Below, one piece after another: positions 24,390-33,329 of a stretch of 64,000 bases of DNA. A program made the translations under genes and the position numbers. Position 1 is the first letter of the stretch. Every line of letters starts with the position of its first letter. The notes below the pieces were generated by a model, which did no database searches, was not told where the DNA came from, and saw only the letters and a program-made list of their open reading frames with translations. The stretch is from contig CAXXGW010000009.1 in assembly GCA_963666755.2 (NCBI GenBank), positions 2,356,001 to 2,420,000 on the forward strand, in the 5' to 3' direction. The stretch is from CAXXOK01 sp963666755. GTDB taxonomy: Bacteria > Bacillota > Clostridia > Christensenellales > Aristaeellaceae.

Positions 24390-26145
24390 CCTTATCTCCC
24401 CCTTCGCGCGGCCGCATGCGGATGAGCACCGTGGTGCCCGCCCCGGGTTTGCTGCGGATGGAGAGGCCGTACTCCTCGCCGCAATACAGCTTGATGCGCC
24501 GGTTCACGTTGTAAAGGCCGAAGCCGTCCTCCTTATCCTCAAAGGTGCCGCTGTTGCGCTGGAGGCGCTCCTCCAGCTGTCGGCAGGCTTCCTCCTCCAT
24601 GCCCACGCCGGAATCGCTCACGGTAAACACCAGGCAGCCAAACTCGTCCATGATCCCGGTCACCGTAATGCGCCCGCCGTTTTTCTTGTTTTTGATGCCG
24701 TGGTAAATCGCGTTTTCCACAATGGGCTGGAGCGTCATCTTAGGCATGATGCAGTCCAGAATCCGGTCGTCCACATCCATGCTGAAGTCCAGCAGATCGC
24801 TGTAGCGCACACGCTGGATGTACAGGTAGCTGTACAGGTGCTCGATATCCTCCCGGACGCTTACCCAGTCCAGCCCTTTGCTCAGCCCGATGCGGAAGAA
24901 GATGGACAGCTGCTCGATCATGCGGATGGCGTTGTTGTTTTCGTTGGCGGCCACCAGCCAGATGATGGTATCCAGCGTGTTATACAGAAAATGCGGGTTA
25001 ATTTGCGCCTGCAGGGCGCGGAACTCCGCCTTCTGCATGTTTTTCTGTTCCTCCTGGTTGCGCTGGATCAGCGCGCGGATGTCGCTGAGCATCCGGTTGT
25101 ACTGGTTTTCAAGGATGGAAAACTCATTCTTGGACACGTTTTCCACCACAGCGTTCAGGTTGCCGTCCGCGGCTTCCAGCATGCGCCGTTTCAGCCGCTG
25201 GATGGGGTAGGTGAGCCGCTTGGTGCTGAAAATGTACAGCGTGATGGAGGAGAGCAGTACCACCGCGATCATCAGTACCACGAAGCCCTGCAGGTAATTA
25301 AAGTCGGACATCAGCTCCTGCAGGGGTACGCAGCCGACCAGCGACCACCGCATTTCCTTGAGGGGACTGCGCACCGCGATCACTTTGCCCTGCGCATCTT
25401 CCAGCACGGTGGCTTCGGGTGCGGTGCCCATGGAGGCCGACAGTCGCGCGGGGATATCGCGGTGGTTGGTGTCGTTGCCCAGAATGATGGCGCCGGTTTC
25501 ATCCAAAATGAAGAAGGAACCGCTCTGCCCGAAGGTTACACTGTCCAAAATGGCGGAGATCACATCCGCTTTCAGTTCCACCGCAATGTAGCCCAGCACC
25601 CGGCGCGTGGCCGTCTGCCGGATGGGAATGCCGATGATGATGGCGTCCGAGCCGCGGCTGTCCGGATCGTCACTCAAATACAGCAGGCGGTCAGGGTTAG
25701 CGGTCACCAAATCCAGAATGCGCCGGCTGCGGGCCTCCCGGCTCAGCAGGATCAGGCCGGTACGCTCGTTGTAGGCATAGCCGTCCGTATCGAAAATATA
25801 CACGTTGCGCACATTGTCGCCCACAAACTTGGAGGTGCGCAGGTTGTTGAAGGCCGCTACCATCTCGCTGGCCGCGGCGTGTCGCATGCCCGTGCCGTAC
25901 AGAAAATTTTGCACCACATCCACATCGCCCCATTGCAAAAGGCGCATGGCTTCGTCAATCAAAATCTGCGTTTCGGTGTTGACCTGCCCGATCATATTAA
26001 CCGTCGCGGTTACCGCCTGATCTTCCATGGTCGAGTGGATAATGTTCAGGCAGATCACGGAAATCAGCACCGATATCAACAGAGAAAAGGCAATAAAGAG
26101 CAGCACCATCTGCGTTCGGATGCCGGTGAGCCATTTGCGGAGCAT
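24382..26145 (-). CDS. YesM-type sensor histidine kinase
   Basis: 587 aa. An N-terminal membrane helix (MVLLFIAFSLLISVLISVICL) and a second helix near residue 280 flank an extracellular Cache-like sensor. A HAMP-like segment follows, then the His_kinase region LQAQINPHFLYNTLD with phospho-acceptor His, and an HATPase with VENAIYHGIKNKKNGG, DSGVGM and GFGLYNVNRR. I chose the ATG at 26145, 6 nt after GGAGGAA; the frame is open further but without a ribosome site. It is co-transcribed with the response regulator and the ABC importer, so the ligand is probably the same sugar. Confidence 0.93.
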   Translation of the reverse strand: MLRKWLTGIRTQMVLLFIAFSLLISVLISVICLNIIHSTMEDQAVTATVNMIGQVNTETQILIDEAMRLLQWGDVDVVQNFLYGTGMRHAAASEMVAAFNNLRTSKFVGDNVRNVYIFDTDGYAYNERTGLILLSREARSRRILDLVTANPDRLLYLSDDPDSRGSDAIIIGIPIRQTATRRVLGYIAVELKADVISAILDSVTFGQSGSFFILDETGAIILGNDTNHRDIPARLSASMGTAPEATVLEDAQGKVIAVRSPLKEMRWSLVGCVPLQELMSDFNYLQGFVVLMIAVVLLSSITLYIFSTKRLTYPIQRLKRRMLEAADGNLNAVVENVSKNEFSILENQYNRMLSDIRALIQRNQEEQKNMQKAEFRALQAQINPHFLYNTLDTIIWLVAANENNNAIRMIEQLSIFFRIGLSKGLDWVSVREDIEHLYSYLYIQRVRYSDLLDFSMDVDDRILDCIMPKMTLQPIVENAIYHGIKNKKNGGRITVTGIMDEFGCLVFTVSDSGVGMEEEACRQLEERLQRNSGTFEDKEDGFGLYNVNRRIKLYCGEEYGLSIRSKPGAGTTVLIRMRPREGGDKDV

Positions 26146-26315
26146 AAGTAATTCCTCCCCGGGCCATATGCGGCGGGCGTCCATGCGCGGGCCTGCCTGC
26201 GGCGGTTTGTGCGTGTCCATTATGTACCTGATTGACCCCCGTTTGTCAATGCCCCCGGCATACCGCCGCGGCCAGGGCGTTTGGGGTTGCCAATGCGCGG
26301 CCCTCCCCCGTTTCG

Positions 26316-26344
26316 TTGCGGTGCCGCGCCGGGTATGGTAAAAT
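26316..26344 (+). promoter_or_regulatory. Promoter of VOC gene
   Basis: TTGCGG (26316-26321), 17-bp spacer, TAAAAT (26339-26344), about 40 bp before the ATG. Confidence 0.6.
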
Positions 26345-26384
26345 GGTCGCAGGTTGGTCTACGGCTTAAAAGGAGGGCATTCCC

Positions 26385-26753
26385 ATGGGTTTTCGAATGA
26401 TACATGAAAATTATAATATCAGCGATCCGGACCGCTCCGTCGCTTTTTACCGCGATGCGCTCGGCCTGACGGAAAAGCGCCGCAAGGTAGCCGTCGACGG
26501 CTCCTACACCATCCTGTTCCTGGGAGACGGCGCATCGGATTTCGAGCTGGAGCTGACGTACCTCAAAGACCATCCGCAAAAGTACGATCTAGGCGAATGC
26601 GAGTTCCACCTTGCCTTCCGGGCGGACGATTTTGAAGCGGCGCACCGCAGGCATCAGGAAATGGGCTGCATCTGCTTTGAAAATACCGCGATGGGCATCT
26701 ACTTTATCGAGGATCCCGACGGTTACTGGCTGGAAATTATCCCCACCCGGTAG
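26385..26753 (+). CDS. VOC-family protein, lactoylglutathione lyase-like
   Basis: 122 aa, one glyoxalase unit. MIHENYNISDPDRSVAFYRDALGL begins with the first metal-ligand His, FELELTYL carries the Glu, ECEFHLAFRADDFEAAHRRHQEMG the second His, and IYFIEDPDGYWLEIIP the last Glu. These match GloA-type enzymes that detoxify methylglyoxal, although clostridia usually lack glutathione, so the thiol partner is uncertain. The gene stands alone with its own promoter and an AAAGGAGGG site. Confidence 0.85.
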   Translation: MGFRMIHENYNISDPDRSVAFYRDALGLTEKRRKVAVDGSYTILFLGDGASDFELELTYLKDHPQKYDLGECEFHLAFRADDFEAAHRRHQEMGCICFENTAMGIYFIEDPDGYWLEIIPTR

Positions 26754-27098
26754 GTGGTTGCGTCACATCGCACGGTCGCCTGTTGCGGCGGTGCCTGACG
26801 GGAAGCGCGCCGCATGGCTGCGCGGCTTCTGCGCGCAGGCGGCAGGGCCTCCCCGCCCAACAGGGACGGCAACTGCGCGTATCAGCTTCAAACCACGCGT
26901 TACAGCAGAAAAACCGTAATACAGAGCCCCCGCAGCGGTGTTTCGCGGCGGGGTGTTTCACGCTCCAAAAAAGTGCGGTTTCCTTTGCAGAGGCATCTCC
27001 GGCAAGGCTATGCCGGGTAGCATCCCAGCCTAAAAGCCAGCTTCGCGCCGTGCCACGTACCAAGCCCGCTGCTCAGATTGGCCAGCAGGCGGCACGCC
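26754..27098. other. Intergenic region, nothing recognised
   Basis: A 345-bp GC-rich stretch between convergent genes. Short open frames on both strands have no ribosome site or recognisable protein, and no clear terminator hairpin was seen. Confidence 0.5.
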
Positions 27099-27569
27099 TC
27101 ATACCACAGACACAACCTCAAAGGTAAACGGGAAGGTTTTCACTTCCTGCGTCGCAAAATCCACCTCATACCCGACCCCATCCTGATGGAAAAACCCCCA
27201 CGTCGGTTCGATTCGGATGTAGCACATGTTGGCGTCAGCTTCGTTATTATGCAGCGAATACCACGCGGCAAACGCCTCGCGGAGCTGATCGCGGATGGCG
27301 AGGTTGTGCGCCGCCAGCGGATGCCCCACGTTGCGCGCAAGGGCCTTAAACCGGTGCGCATTGTTGCACAGCGCCACCTGCGGGTTGCTTTCCAGCTCCT
27401 TCACCTTCGTAGATTGGGCATAGGAAACCACATAAAACGCGCCGTCGGAAAAGTACGTATCCACCACCCGCACCGAGGGGGTTTCCTGCGCGGATGTCGC
27501 CAACGCAAACTGGCAATCCTTCGCAAACAGGTTTTGCAAAACCTGCAGGCTTTTTTCATAGGGGGTCAC
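27099..27569 (-). CDS. Pyridoxamine 5'-phosphate oxidase-like flavoprotein
   Basis: 156 aa. The split-barrel FMN-binding pattern of this family is visible: FALATSAQETPSVRVVDTYFSDGAFYVVS, then STKVKELESNPQVALC, and the C-terminal Y-[IV]-R-I-E-like strand (CYIRIEPTWGFFHQDG). Members bind FMN or F420 and reduce various substrates; few make PLP. I chose GTG at 27569, 7 nt after AAGGAAGG; the frame is open further upstream but without a ribosome site. It has its own promoter at 27689-27717. The substrate is unknown. Confidence 0.85.
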   Translation of the reverse strand: MTPYEKSLQVLQNLFAKDCQFALATSAQETPSVRVVDTYFSDGAFYVVSYAQSTKVKELESNPQVALCNNAHRFKALARNVGHPLAAHNLAIRDQLREAFAAWYSLHNNEADANMCYIRIEPTWGFFHQDGVGYEVDFATQEVKTFPFTFEVVSVV

Positions 27570-27688
27570 GGAAACGCCTTCCTTCGCCACAGTTTTAAGG
27601 GCACCCGGCCTGTCGGGGCAATTTGCGGAATCCATAGACGTTGCGTGCGGGTTCGGGCTACCGTACAGCCCGCCGGGTCAGTGCCCCC

Positions 27689-27717
27689 ATTATAAAGTGG
27701 TTTCCCCCGCCGGTCAA
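27689..27717 (-). promoter_or_regulatory. Promoter of PNPOx-like gene
   Basis: On the minus strand, TTGACC (27712-27717), 17-bp spacer, TATAAT (27689-27694). Confidence 0.8.
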
Positions 27718-27815
27718 GGCAGCCCGCACGGACTGCTGCCACGCGCGCCGCCCGTTTGCACGCGGCCTGCAGCCCATCACCGTAATCGTTGCCCCGCGTA
27801 CCACAGCCATGGGAA

Positions 27816-27851
27816 AAGGGCCTGTGTTTCCTGAGGGAAACACAGGCCCTT
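27816..27851 (-). terminator. Strong terminator of CUT1 ABC operon
   Basis: AAGGGCCTGTGTTTCC and GGAAACACAGGCCCTT form a perfect 16-bp stem with a 4-nt loop. On the minus strand it is followed by TT-TTCCC. It sits about 70 bp past the leftward binding-protein stop. Confidence 0.85.
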
Positions 27852-27919
27852 GGCGTTTCGGGGCTTCCGGCCGGCTGCCCTTGCCGCCGCACGGCCGATT
27901 GCTCTAAACCGCTTGGGTT

Positions 27920-29206
27920 TTACTGCAGGGCTGCGTAATCTTTCCAGATCTGCTGATACTGGGTAAAGAAGGTGGCACGGTCGATCTGCTTGCCTACGTA
28001 GAGGCTCCACACCTCGCCGAGGCTGTCCTTCACGCTGTCGGGCGTCCAGGGCGTCATGACTTCGTGCGCCATACCGGTCTTGATGTAGCCAAACACGTCC
28101 TTGCCCAGCGTGGACAGGGAATCCAGCACCTGCACGGAGTCAAGCGCGGGGATGTTGCCCATCTTTTCCTGATGCCATTTCTGCGCGGTATCGCTGGTGC
28201 ACAGCCAGTTGAGGAACTTCTTGGCCTCGTCTACATTGGCGCCGTCCTTGTACACCGCGCCGCAGATGGTGGCAATCTGAATGCGATTCTGCTCGGCATT
28301 GTTGGTGATCGGCACCACGCCCTGCACCACATAGTCCGCCAGAGGCGCGTTCACGCCCAGAATGTTGGGGATTTCCCAGGAGCCTTCGTCGTCGATCATC
28401 GCCGCTTCTTCCAGGAAGAAGGCGTTGCGGCCGGTCCACTTGTCGGTGGAGATGGCGTCCTCATTGCCGTACTGCAGCACCAGATCATAGTAATCCAGCA
28501 TGCTGTTGAGCTCGGGGTCGTTCGCCAGATCCATATCCTCGCCGGATTTCATCTTCAGGAAGAAGCCCAGCGGGTCCTCTTTATCCGTCACCCAGGTGGT
28601 GCCCAGATGGTTGGTCAGGCTCAGGCTGGTTTCGGCGTAGTGGTGTTCAAAGGGCCGGATGCCGGCGGCGGTCAGGTCCTTGCAGAGCTGCTCCATCTCC
28701 GTCAGGGTGGTGGGGGTCTTGTCCCAGCCGGCCTTTTTGAGCAGGTTCATGTTGTACAGGATGCCCCAGCCTTCCACATAAATCGGGAATACCTGAATGG
28801 TGGAGCCGTCAAGCGAGCACTGGGCGATCTGGTTGGCGGTCAGGCTCTTGCACGCTTCCATATCGCTGATGTCCGCCAGGTATTCGTTCCACTGGCCGAT
28901 CTGCTCACCAAAGCCGCAGCCGAAGATGTCGGGCATCTCGCCGGAGGCCAGCTTGGATTTCAGCAAATCCCAATAGGTGGAGGAGGAGGGGAATTCGCCC
29001 TCAATGGTGCCGATTTGCGGGTTCTCGCTTTTGTACGCTTCCACCAGCTCGTTAAAGTTGTCCGTCCACTGACCCAACGCGAGCATGATGGACAGGTTCA
29101 CGGAGCCGGGGGCCTTTTCCGCCTCCGCGGAAGCCGCCACACCGGTGAAGGTGCCCAGGGACAGGAGCATCGTCAGTGCAAGAAGCCATGCCAGACCCTT
29201 TTTCAT
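27920..29206 (-). CDS. Sugar ABC transporter substrate-binding protein (CUT1)
   Basis: 428 aa, family 1 extracellular solute-binding protein. The signal peptide (MKKGLAWLLALTMLLSLGTFTGVAAS) lacks a convincing lipobox. The mature part has the expected pattern: AYKSENPQIGTIEGEFPSSS early, then EGWGILYNMNLLKKAGWDKTP, and a late KKFLNWLCTSDTAQKW. It should bind an oligosaccharide; the identity cannot be read. I chose the ATG at 29206, 8 nt after AAGGAGG. It is the last of three genes, after two permeases, and ends at a strong terminator. Confidence 0.92.
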   Translation of the reverse strand: MKKGLAWLLALTMLLSLGTFTGVAASAEAEKAPGSVNLSIMLALGQWTDNFNELVEAYKSENPQIGTIEGEFPSSSTYWDLLKSKLASGEMPDIFGCGFGEQIGQWNEYLADISDMEACKSLTANQIAQCSLDGSTIQVFPIYVEGWGILYNMNLLKKAGWDKTPTTLTEMEQLCKDLTAAGIRPFEHHYAETSLSLTNHLGTTWVTDKEDPLGFFLKMKSGEDMDLANDPELNSMLDYYDLVLQYGNEDAISTDKWTGRNAFFLEEAAMIDDEGSWEIPNILGVNAPLADYVVQGVVPITNNAEQNRIQIATICGAVYKDGANVDEAKKFLNWLCTSDTAQKWHQEKMGNIPALDSVQVLDSLSTLGKDVFGYIKTGMAHEVMTPWTPDSVKDSLGEVWSLYVGKQIDRATFFTQYQQIWKDYAALQ

Positions 29207-29282
29207 AGTGATATCCTCCTTCGTGTATTGGTACAGCCGGGTTACCCATATTCCTACAGCGAAACGCAACCGCTGAAGAGAA

Positions 29283-30131
29283 TCAGCCTTTCACGGCGCC
29301 CGCGGAAACCCCCGCCAGCACCTGCTTTTGCGCGATGATGAAGAAGATGAACAGCGGCAGAATCGAGAGCGTCAGCGCAGCCAGCGCCACATCCCAGGCG
29401 AAGAACGCCTCGTTGAACAGCGCCTGCATGGCAATCTGGATGGTGCGCAGCGAGTTTTTGGAAAGTACCAGCTGCGTCATCAGATAGTCGTTCCAGAACC
29501 AAAGCGTGTTGATGGTCGCCACCGTAAACACCGAGGCCTTGATTTGCGGAAACACAATCCGCCAGAAGGTGATAAACGAGCCGCAGCCGTCGATCAGCGC
29601 CGCGCTTTCGATTTCCGCCGGGATGGTCTTGACCGCCCCGGAGATGATGAAGGTGCTCAGCGACACCGTCATCGCCCAGAAGCAGACCGTAATGCCCGGC
29701 AGGCTGTTGCTCAGGCTCAGCGCGTTGGTAAGCCTCGCAAAGGGAATCATCAACGCCTGAAACGGAATCGACATAAAGGAGATGATGATGTAGAAGCACG
29801 CCCGGGTAAACCGGTTGGGGTGCCTCGTAATCCAGTAGCCTGTCATACTACAGAATACCACACCGCCGATGTTGGAGAAAATCGAGATGAACGCCGTGTT
29901 CTTCAGCGAGTTGGCAAAGTTCAGCCGCCGCCAGGCATTGGCGTAGTTATCCAGCGTAAAGTTACTTCCGGGCCAGGAAAAGATGTTGCGCGCAATATCC
30001 GCGTAAGGCTTGAACGAGTTGATGACGATGATGTAGAAGGGCACCAGCACCGCCAGCAGGCAAACCGCCAGCGCCAGCACGAGCATGCCCTTGGACATGC
30101 GCTTGCGCAGAACCAAGCCGTTCATGCTCAT
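29283..30131 (-). CDS. Sugar ABC transporter permease (MalG/UgpE type)
   Basis: 282 aa with six membrane segments and the EAA loop EIESAALIDGCGSFITFWRIVFPQIK that docks the ATPase. The N-terminus reads SKGMLVLALAVCLLAVLVPFYIIVINSFKP. The start ATG (30131) overlaps the stop of the upstream permease (ATGA), and GAGG is 7 nt upstream. No ATPase gene is in the cluster, so a shared MsmX-type ATPase elsewhere is expected, as is usual for CUT1 systems in Bacillota. Confidence 0.93.
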   Translation of the reverse strand: MSMNGLVLRKRMSKGMLVLALAVCLLAVLVPFYIIVINSFKPYADIARNIFSWPGSNFTLDNYANAWRRLNFANSLKNTAFISIFSNIGGVVFCSMTGYWITRHPNRFTRACFYIIISFMSIPFQALMIPFARLTNALSLSNSLPGITVCFWAMTVSLSTFIISGAVKTIPAEIESAALIDGCGSFITFWRIVFPQIKASVFTVATINTLWFWNDYLMTQLVLSKNSLRTIQIAMQALFNEAFFAWDVALAALTLSILPLFIFFIIAQKQVLAGVSAGAVKG

Positions 30132-31021
30132 TGCTGCACCTCTTTCCGCGATGTATACCACACCTGCAGGATGCTGATGAGCGCGATGATAGCCACCAGA
30201 ATCAGCGCCTTGGCGGAGCCGTACCCCAGTTGGTTAGAGGAGAACGCCGTCTGGTACACATTCATGGTTACAGCCTCGGACTGCCGGAAAGGGTTGCCGT
30301 TGGTCAGCGAAATATTCAGGTCATACACGCGCAGGCAGTTGACAATGCTCAGGAACAGGCATTGGGTAATGGAATGCATGATCAGCGGCAGCACAATCTG
30401 GAACAGCACATGGCGCTGCTTGGCACCGTCCACGGTGGCGGCTTCGATATAATCCTCCGATATGGAGGTCAGCCCCGCCAGATAGATAATCATCATGTAG
30501 CCCGACATGCTCCAGGACATGACGATCACCATTGCCCAGAAGGAGGATGCTCCCGTAGAAAACCACGTCTGGCTGAGCCACGCGATGCCCGTCAGCTCCC
30601 CCAGCACAGGAAACAGGTTCTGGAAAATGAAGCGCCACACAAACCCGAGGATCACGCCGCCGACGATCTTGGGCATATAAAATCCGGCGCGCATAAAGTT
30701 GCGGAAGGGCACGTTTTTGGAAAGCCCGTACGCCCAAAGGAAGCCGATCACGTTGGTAAACACCGTGACAAAGAAGGTAAAGCGCAGCGTAAACCACATG
30801 CTCGTCCAGTACTTGGAATCCTTGAACACCTTCAGGAAGTTGGTAATGCCAACAAAATCCGCGCTGGCCCTGATGCCGTCCCAGTTGGTAAAAGAGTACC
30901 AAATTTGCTGAAAGAAGGGAATCAGGCACAGGATCAAAAACAGAATCAGCGCAGGCGCCATAAACACGACGTAATCCTTCACCAGCAGCAGCCGTCTTAT
31001 TCGCCTTTGGGAAAGTCTCAT
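30128..31021 (-). CDS. Sugar ABC transporter permease (MalF/UgpA type)
   Basis: 297 aa, six membrane segments, with the EAA loop DYIEAATVDGAKQRHVLFQIVLPLI. The N-terminus (VKDYVVFMAPALILFLILCLIPF) and FTNWDGIRASADFVGITNF match CUT1 permeases. First gene of a leftward operon with a promoter at 31180-31208, divergent from a YesM/YesN pair that probably controls it. Confidence 0.93.
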   Translation of the reverse strand: MRLSQRRIRRLLLVKDYVVFMAPALILFLILCLIPFFQQIWYSFTNWDGIRASADFVGITNFLKVFKDSKYWTSMWFTLRFTFFVTVFTNVIGFLWAYGLSKNVPFRNFMRAGFYMPKIVGGVILGFVWRFIFQNLFPVLGELTGIAWLSQTWFSTGASSFWAMVIVMSWSMSGYMMIIYLAGLTSISEDYIEAATVDGAKQRHVLFQIVLPLIMHSITQCLFLSIVNCLRVYDLNISLTNGNPFRQSEAVTMNVYQTAFSSNQLGYGSAKALILVAIIALISILQVWYTSRKEVQQ

Positions 31022-31179
31022 CAGCGGTCCCTCATTTCATGGTATCCCATTCGGGCTGCCGCGGGCATCTGTGCGAAATAGGCGCACAACACAGACCGGC
31101 CAACCCGGGGCGGTGCGGCGGGCCCCGTTGCCCGTTGCTCCCCCTGTTGCCCGACACGGTCATTCCCTTTGATGGTTTG

Positions 31180-31208
31180 AGTATAGCGCGTACCGCGCGG
31201 GATTGTAA
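31180..31208 (-). promoter_or_regulatory. Promoter of CUT1 ABC operon
   Basis: On the minus strand, TTACAA (31203-31208), 17-bp spacer, TATACT (31180-31185). The -35 is poor, as expected for an activator-dependent promoter. A rightward TATAAT at 31304-31309 in the same gap probably serves the divergent kinase gene. Confidence 0.55.
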
Positions 31209-31337
31209 CAAACATTTTTGACCTTTCGGGGAGACGATTTTGACCTTATGGGCGTTTTTTAGCCATTCTCGAAAAAGCGCGGGTGACACGCCCGGAAACC
31301 TGTTATAATGAAACTGAAATCCAGCGCGGAGGAGAGG

Positions 31338-33329
31338 ATGCCGGTGCAGCCGAAAAAAACAAAGCCTTTCCGCAGTATATTGGGAAAGCTCGTGATTGTT
31401 TTCTGCGTCGTTACGTCCTGCGCGTTGGTCGGCTATTTCAGCTTTTTCCGCTCGTACACGTATCAAACCTCGCTGGAACGCTACGAGGAGCAACAGGCTC
31501 CCCTGCAGGATTCGCTGATCAACAACATCGACTATTACGTAACCACCTGCGTCAAGGCGTCGCGCAGCATCTACTACAACGCCTCCGCGCTGCGGCTGCT
31601 GGAGTATACCAACGGCAGCTTTTCCAACAGCGAAACCAAGGATTCGCAGGAGCTGTTTGCCTACATGCTCAGCGTGTACGCGTCGATTCCCAGCGCCACG
31701 CAGATTCATCTGGCCGCCTACCGGCTGAACCGCTCCTTTCTGGTCACCACCGAGGATTTGGGGCGCTACATGAGCATTGTTTCCGACGACGCGCTGCTTT
31801 CTTCGGCCTGGAAGATCACCTCCACACAGGTGGATCGGGCCATCTGGGTGGAAAGCAGCCACCGGGTCGGCAATTACGGGCATTTTGTGTCCGGCACGGC
31901 CAACCGCTCCCAGTTTGCGTTTACCGTGCACACCTACATTTTTAACCTGCCCAATTCTTCCAAGGCCATCGGCCTGCTATCGGTGGATATTTCCACCGAC
32001 TACATTGACGATAACTGCGCCTTTGCCAGGGAGGAGGGCGCGCGTGTGCTGATTGCCGATGCCGACGGCGCGCTGGTGTACGCAGCCGACAGCAGCCTGA
32101 TCGGCGAGCCGCTTACCGGGCCGGCGGCGGATACCGGCGCGTGGCTCCGTGCCGACGCGGTCGAGCTGGGCAGCTACACTCAGGCGGGCAATCTGGTCAC
32201 GGCCCGCCGCTTCGATAGCAACTACTGCCCGTGGACGCTGTACATCGTCACCCCGCTGGATTACGTCAACCGGGGGGCGCGCACCTCCCAGCTGGTGCTG
32301 ATGGGCGTGTTCACCCTCTATTTGGGCATCCTGTCCATCCTGCTGTTCATGATCCTGATGCGCTACATCCACCCGCTCAAGCGCATCGGCACCTTCATCC
32401 GCGCCAATATCTACAAAGGCAAGATCAACCTCAAGCCCCGGCTGGCCGAGCACATCCAGTATCATGCCAACGACGAGGTCGGCGTGCTGATCGACAGCAT
32501 CGACGCCATGCTGGATACCATGAACGATTCCGTGGTGCGGCAGTACCGCATGCGGCTGGCCAACCGCACCTCCGAGCTGCGCACGCTGCAGGCGCAGATC
32601 AACCCGCACTTTATTTACAACACCCTGCAGTGCATCGCCAGTAAAACGCTGGAGCGTGGGGACGACGTTTCCTACCACTACCTGGCCTCGTTCGGCCAAC
32701 TGTTGCAGTATGCCATGAACGTGGATGAAAGCACCGTTTCGCTGGAGCGGGAAGTAGAGCACGTGCGCCGGTATCTGGATTTGCAGGGCTTCCGTTTTGA
32801 GCGGCAGATTGATTTTCAGGTGGAAGCCGAGCCCGCCGTGCTGCAGGCGCTGGTGCCCAAGATGACACTGCAGCCGCTGGTCGAAAACTCCGTAAGCCAC
32901 GGCCGCCTGTTTGAAAAAACGGACAGCCGCATCCGCCTGTGCGCCCGGCTGGACACGCAGGAGCTTGTGCTTGCCGTGACGGACAACGGTCTGGCCGTAG
33001 ACGAGGCGCTGGCGCAATGGCTGGCCCGGAGGCTGCAAACCCTGCATCAGGAATACCGGCACCTGCTGGAGGCCCATACGCAGACCGAGAGTCTGGAAAC
33101 GATGCTGCTGCTGGAATGGGAGGGCTTCCCGCCCGGTTCGGCACAGGAGGATCACCACGGCAGCCATATCGGCATCAGCAACGTATACCTGCGCTTCCTG
33201 CTGCAGTTTGGCCCCCGGTGTGCTTTTACCATCGAAGCCAACGAACAGGCGGGCACTACGGTTACGATTCGCGTACCGGCAGCCGAGGTTCGCTTTTTCC
33301 GGAGCGCGGAAGGAGGCGACGGATTTTGA
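31338..33329 (+). CDS. YesM-type sensor histidine kinase
   Basis: 663 aa. A membrane helix (LVIVFCVVTSCALVGYFSFF), an extracellular sensor of about 250 aa, a second helix (LVLMGVFTLYLGILSILLFMILM), then a HAMP-like linker. The kinase core has LQAQINPHFIYNTLQ with phospho-acceptor His, VENSVSHGRLF and VTDNGLAV. The G-box is unusual: DHHGSHIGISNVYLR. I chose the ATG at 31338, 5 nt after GGAGG; an ATG at 31308 overlaps the TATAAT at 31304-31309. The stop overlaps the response-regulator start (TTGA). Confidence 0.9.
   Translation: MPVQPKKTKPFRSILGKLVIVFCVVTSCALVGYFSFFRSYTYQTSLERYEEQQAPLQDSLINNIDYYVTTCVKASRSIYYNASALRLLEYTNGSFSNSETKDSQELFAYMLSVYASIPSATQIHLAAYRLNRSFLVTTEDLGRYMSIVSDDALLSSAWKITSTQVDRAIWVESSHRVGNYGHFVSGTANRSQFAFTVHTYIFNLPNSSKAIGLLSVDISTDYIDDNCAFAREEGARVLIADADGALVYAADSSLIGEPLTGPAADTGAWLRADAVELGSYTQAGNLVTARRFDSNYCPWTLYIVTPLDYVNRGARTSQLVLMGVFTLYLGILSILLFMILMRYIHPLKRIGTFIRANIYKGKINLKPRLAEHIQYHANDEVGVLIDSIDAMLDTMNDSVVRQYRMRLANRTSELRTLQAQINPHFIYNTLQCIASKTLERGDDVSYHYLASFGQLLQYAMNVDESTVSLEREVEHVRRYLDLQGFRFERQIDFQVEAEPAVLQALVPKMTLQPLVENSVSHGRLFEKTDSRIRLCARLDTQELVLAVTDNGLAVDEALAQWLARRLQTLHQEYRHLLEAHTQTESLETMLLLEWEGFPPGSAQEDHHGSHIGISNVYLRFLLQFGPRCAFTIEANEQAGTTVTIRVPAAEVRFFRSAEGGDGF

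Noticed and set aside
26754..27098. Small open frames between the VOC and PNPOx genes
   Set aside because: No ribosome sites and no conserved-looking protein in any frame.
31308..31337. ATG at 31308 as start of the second YesM gene
   Set aside because: It overlaps a TATAAT at 31304-31309 and has no ribosome site, whereas 31338 follows GGAGG.
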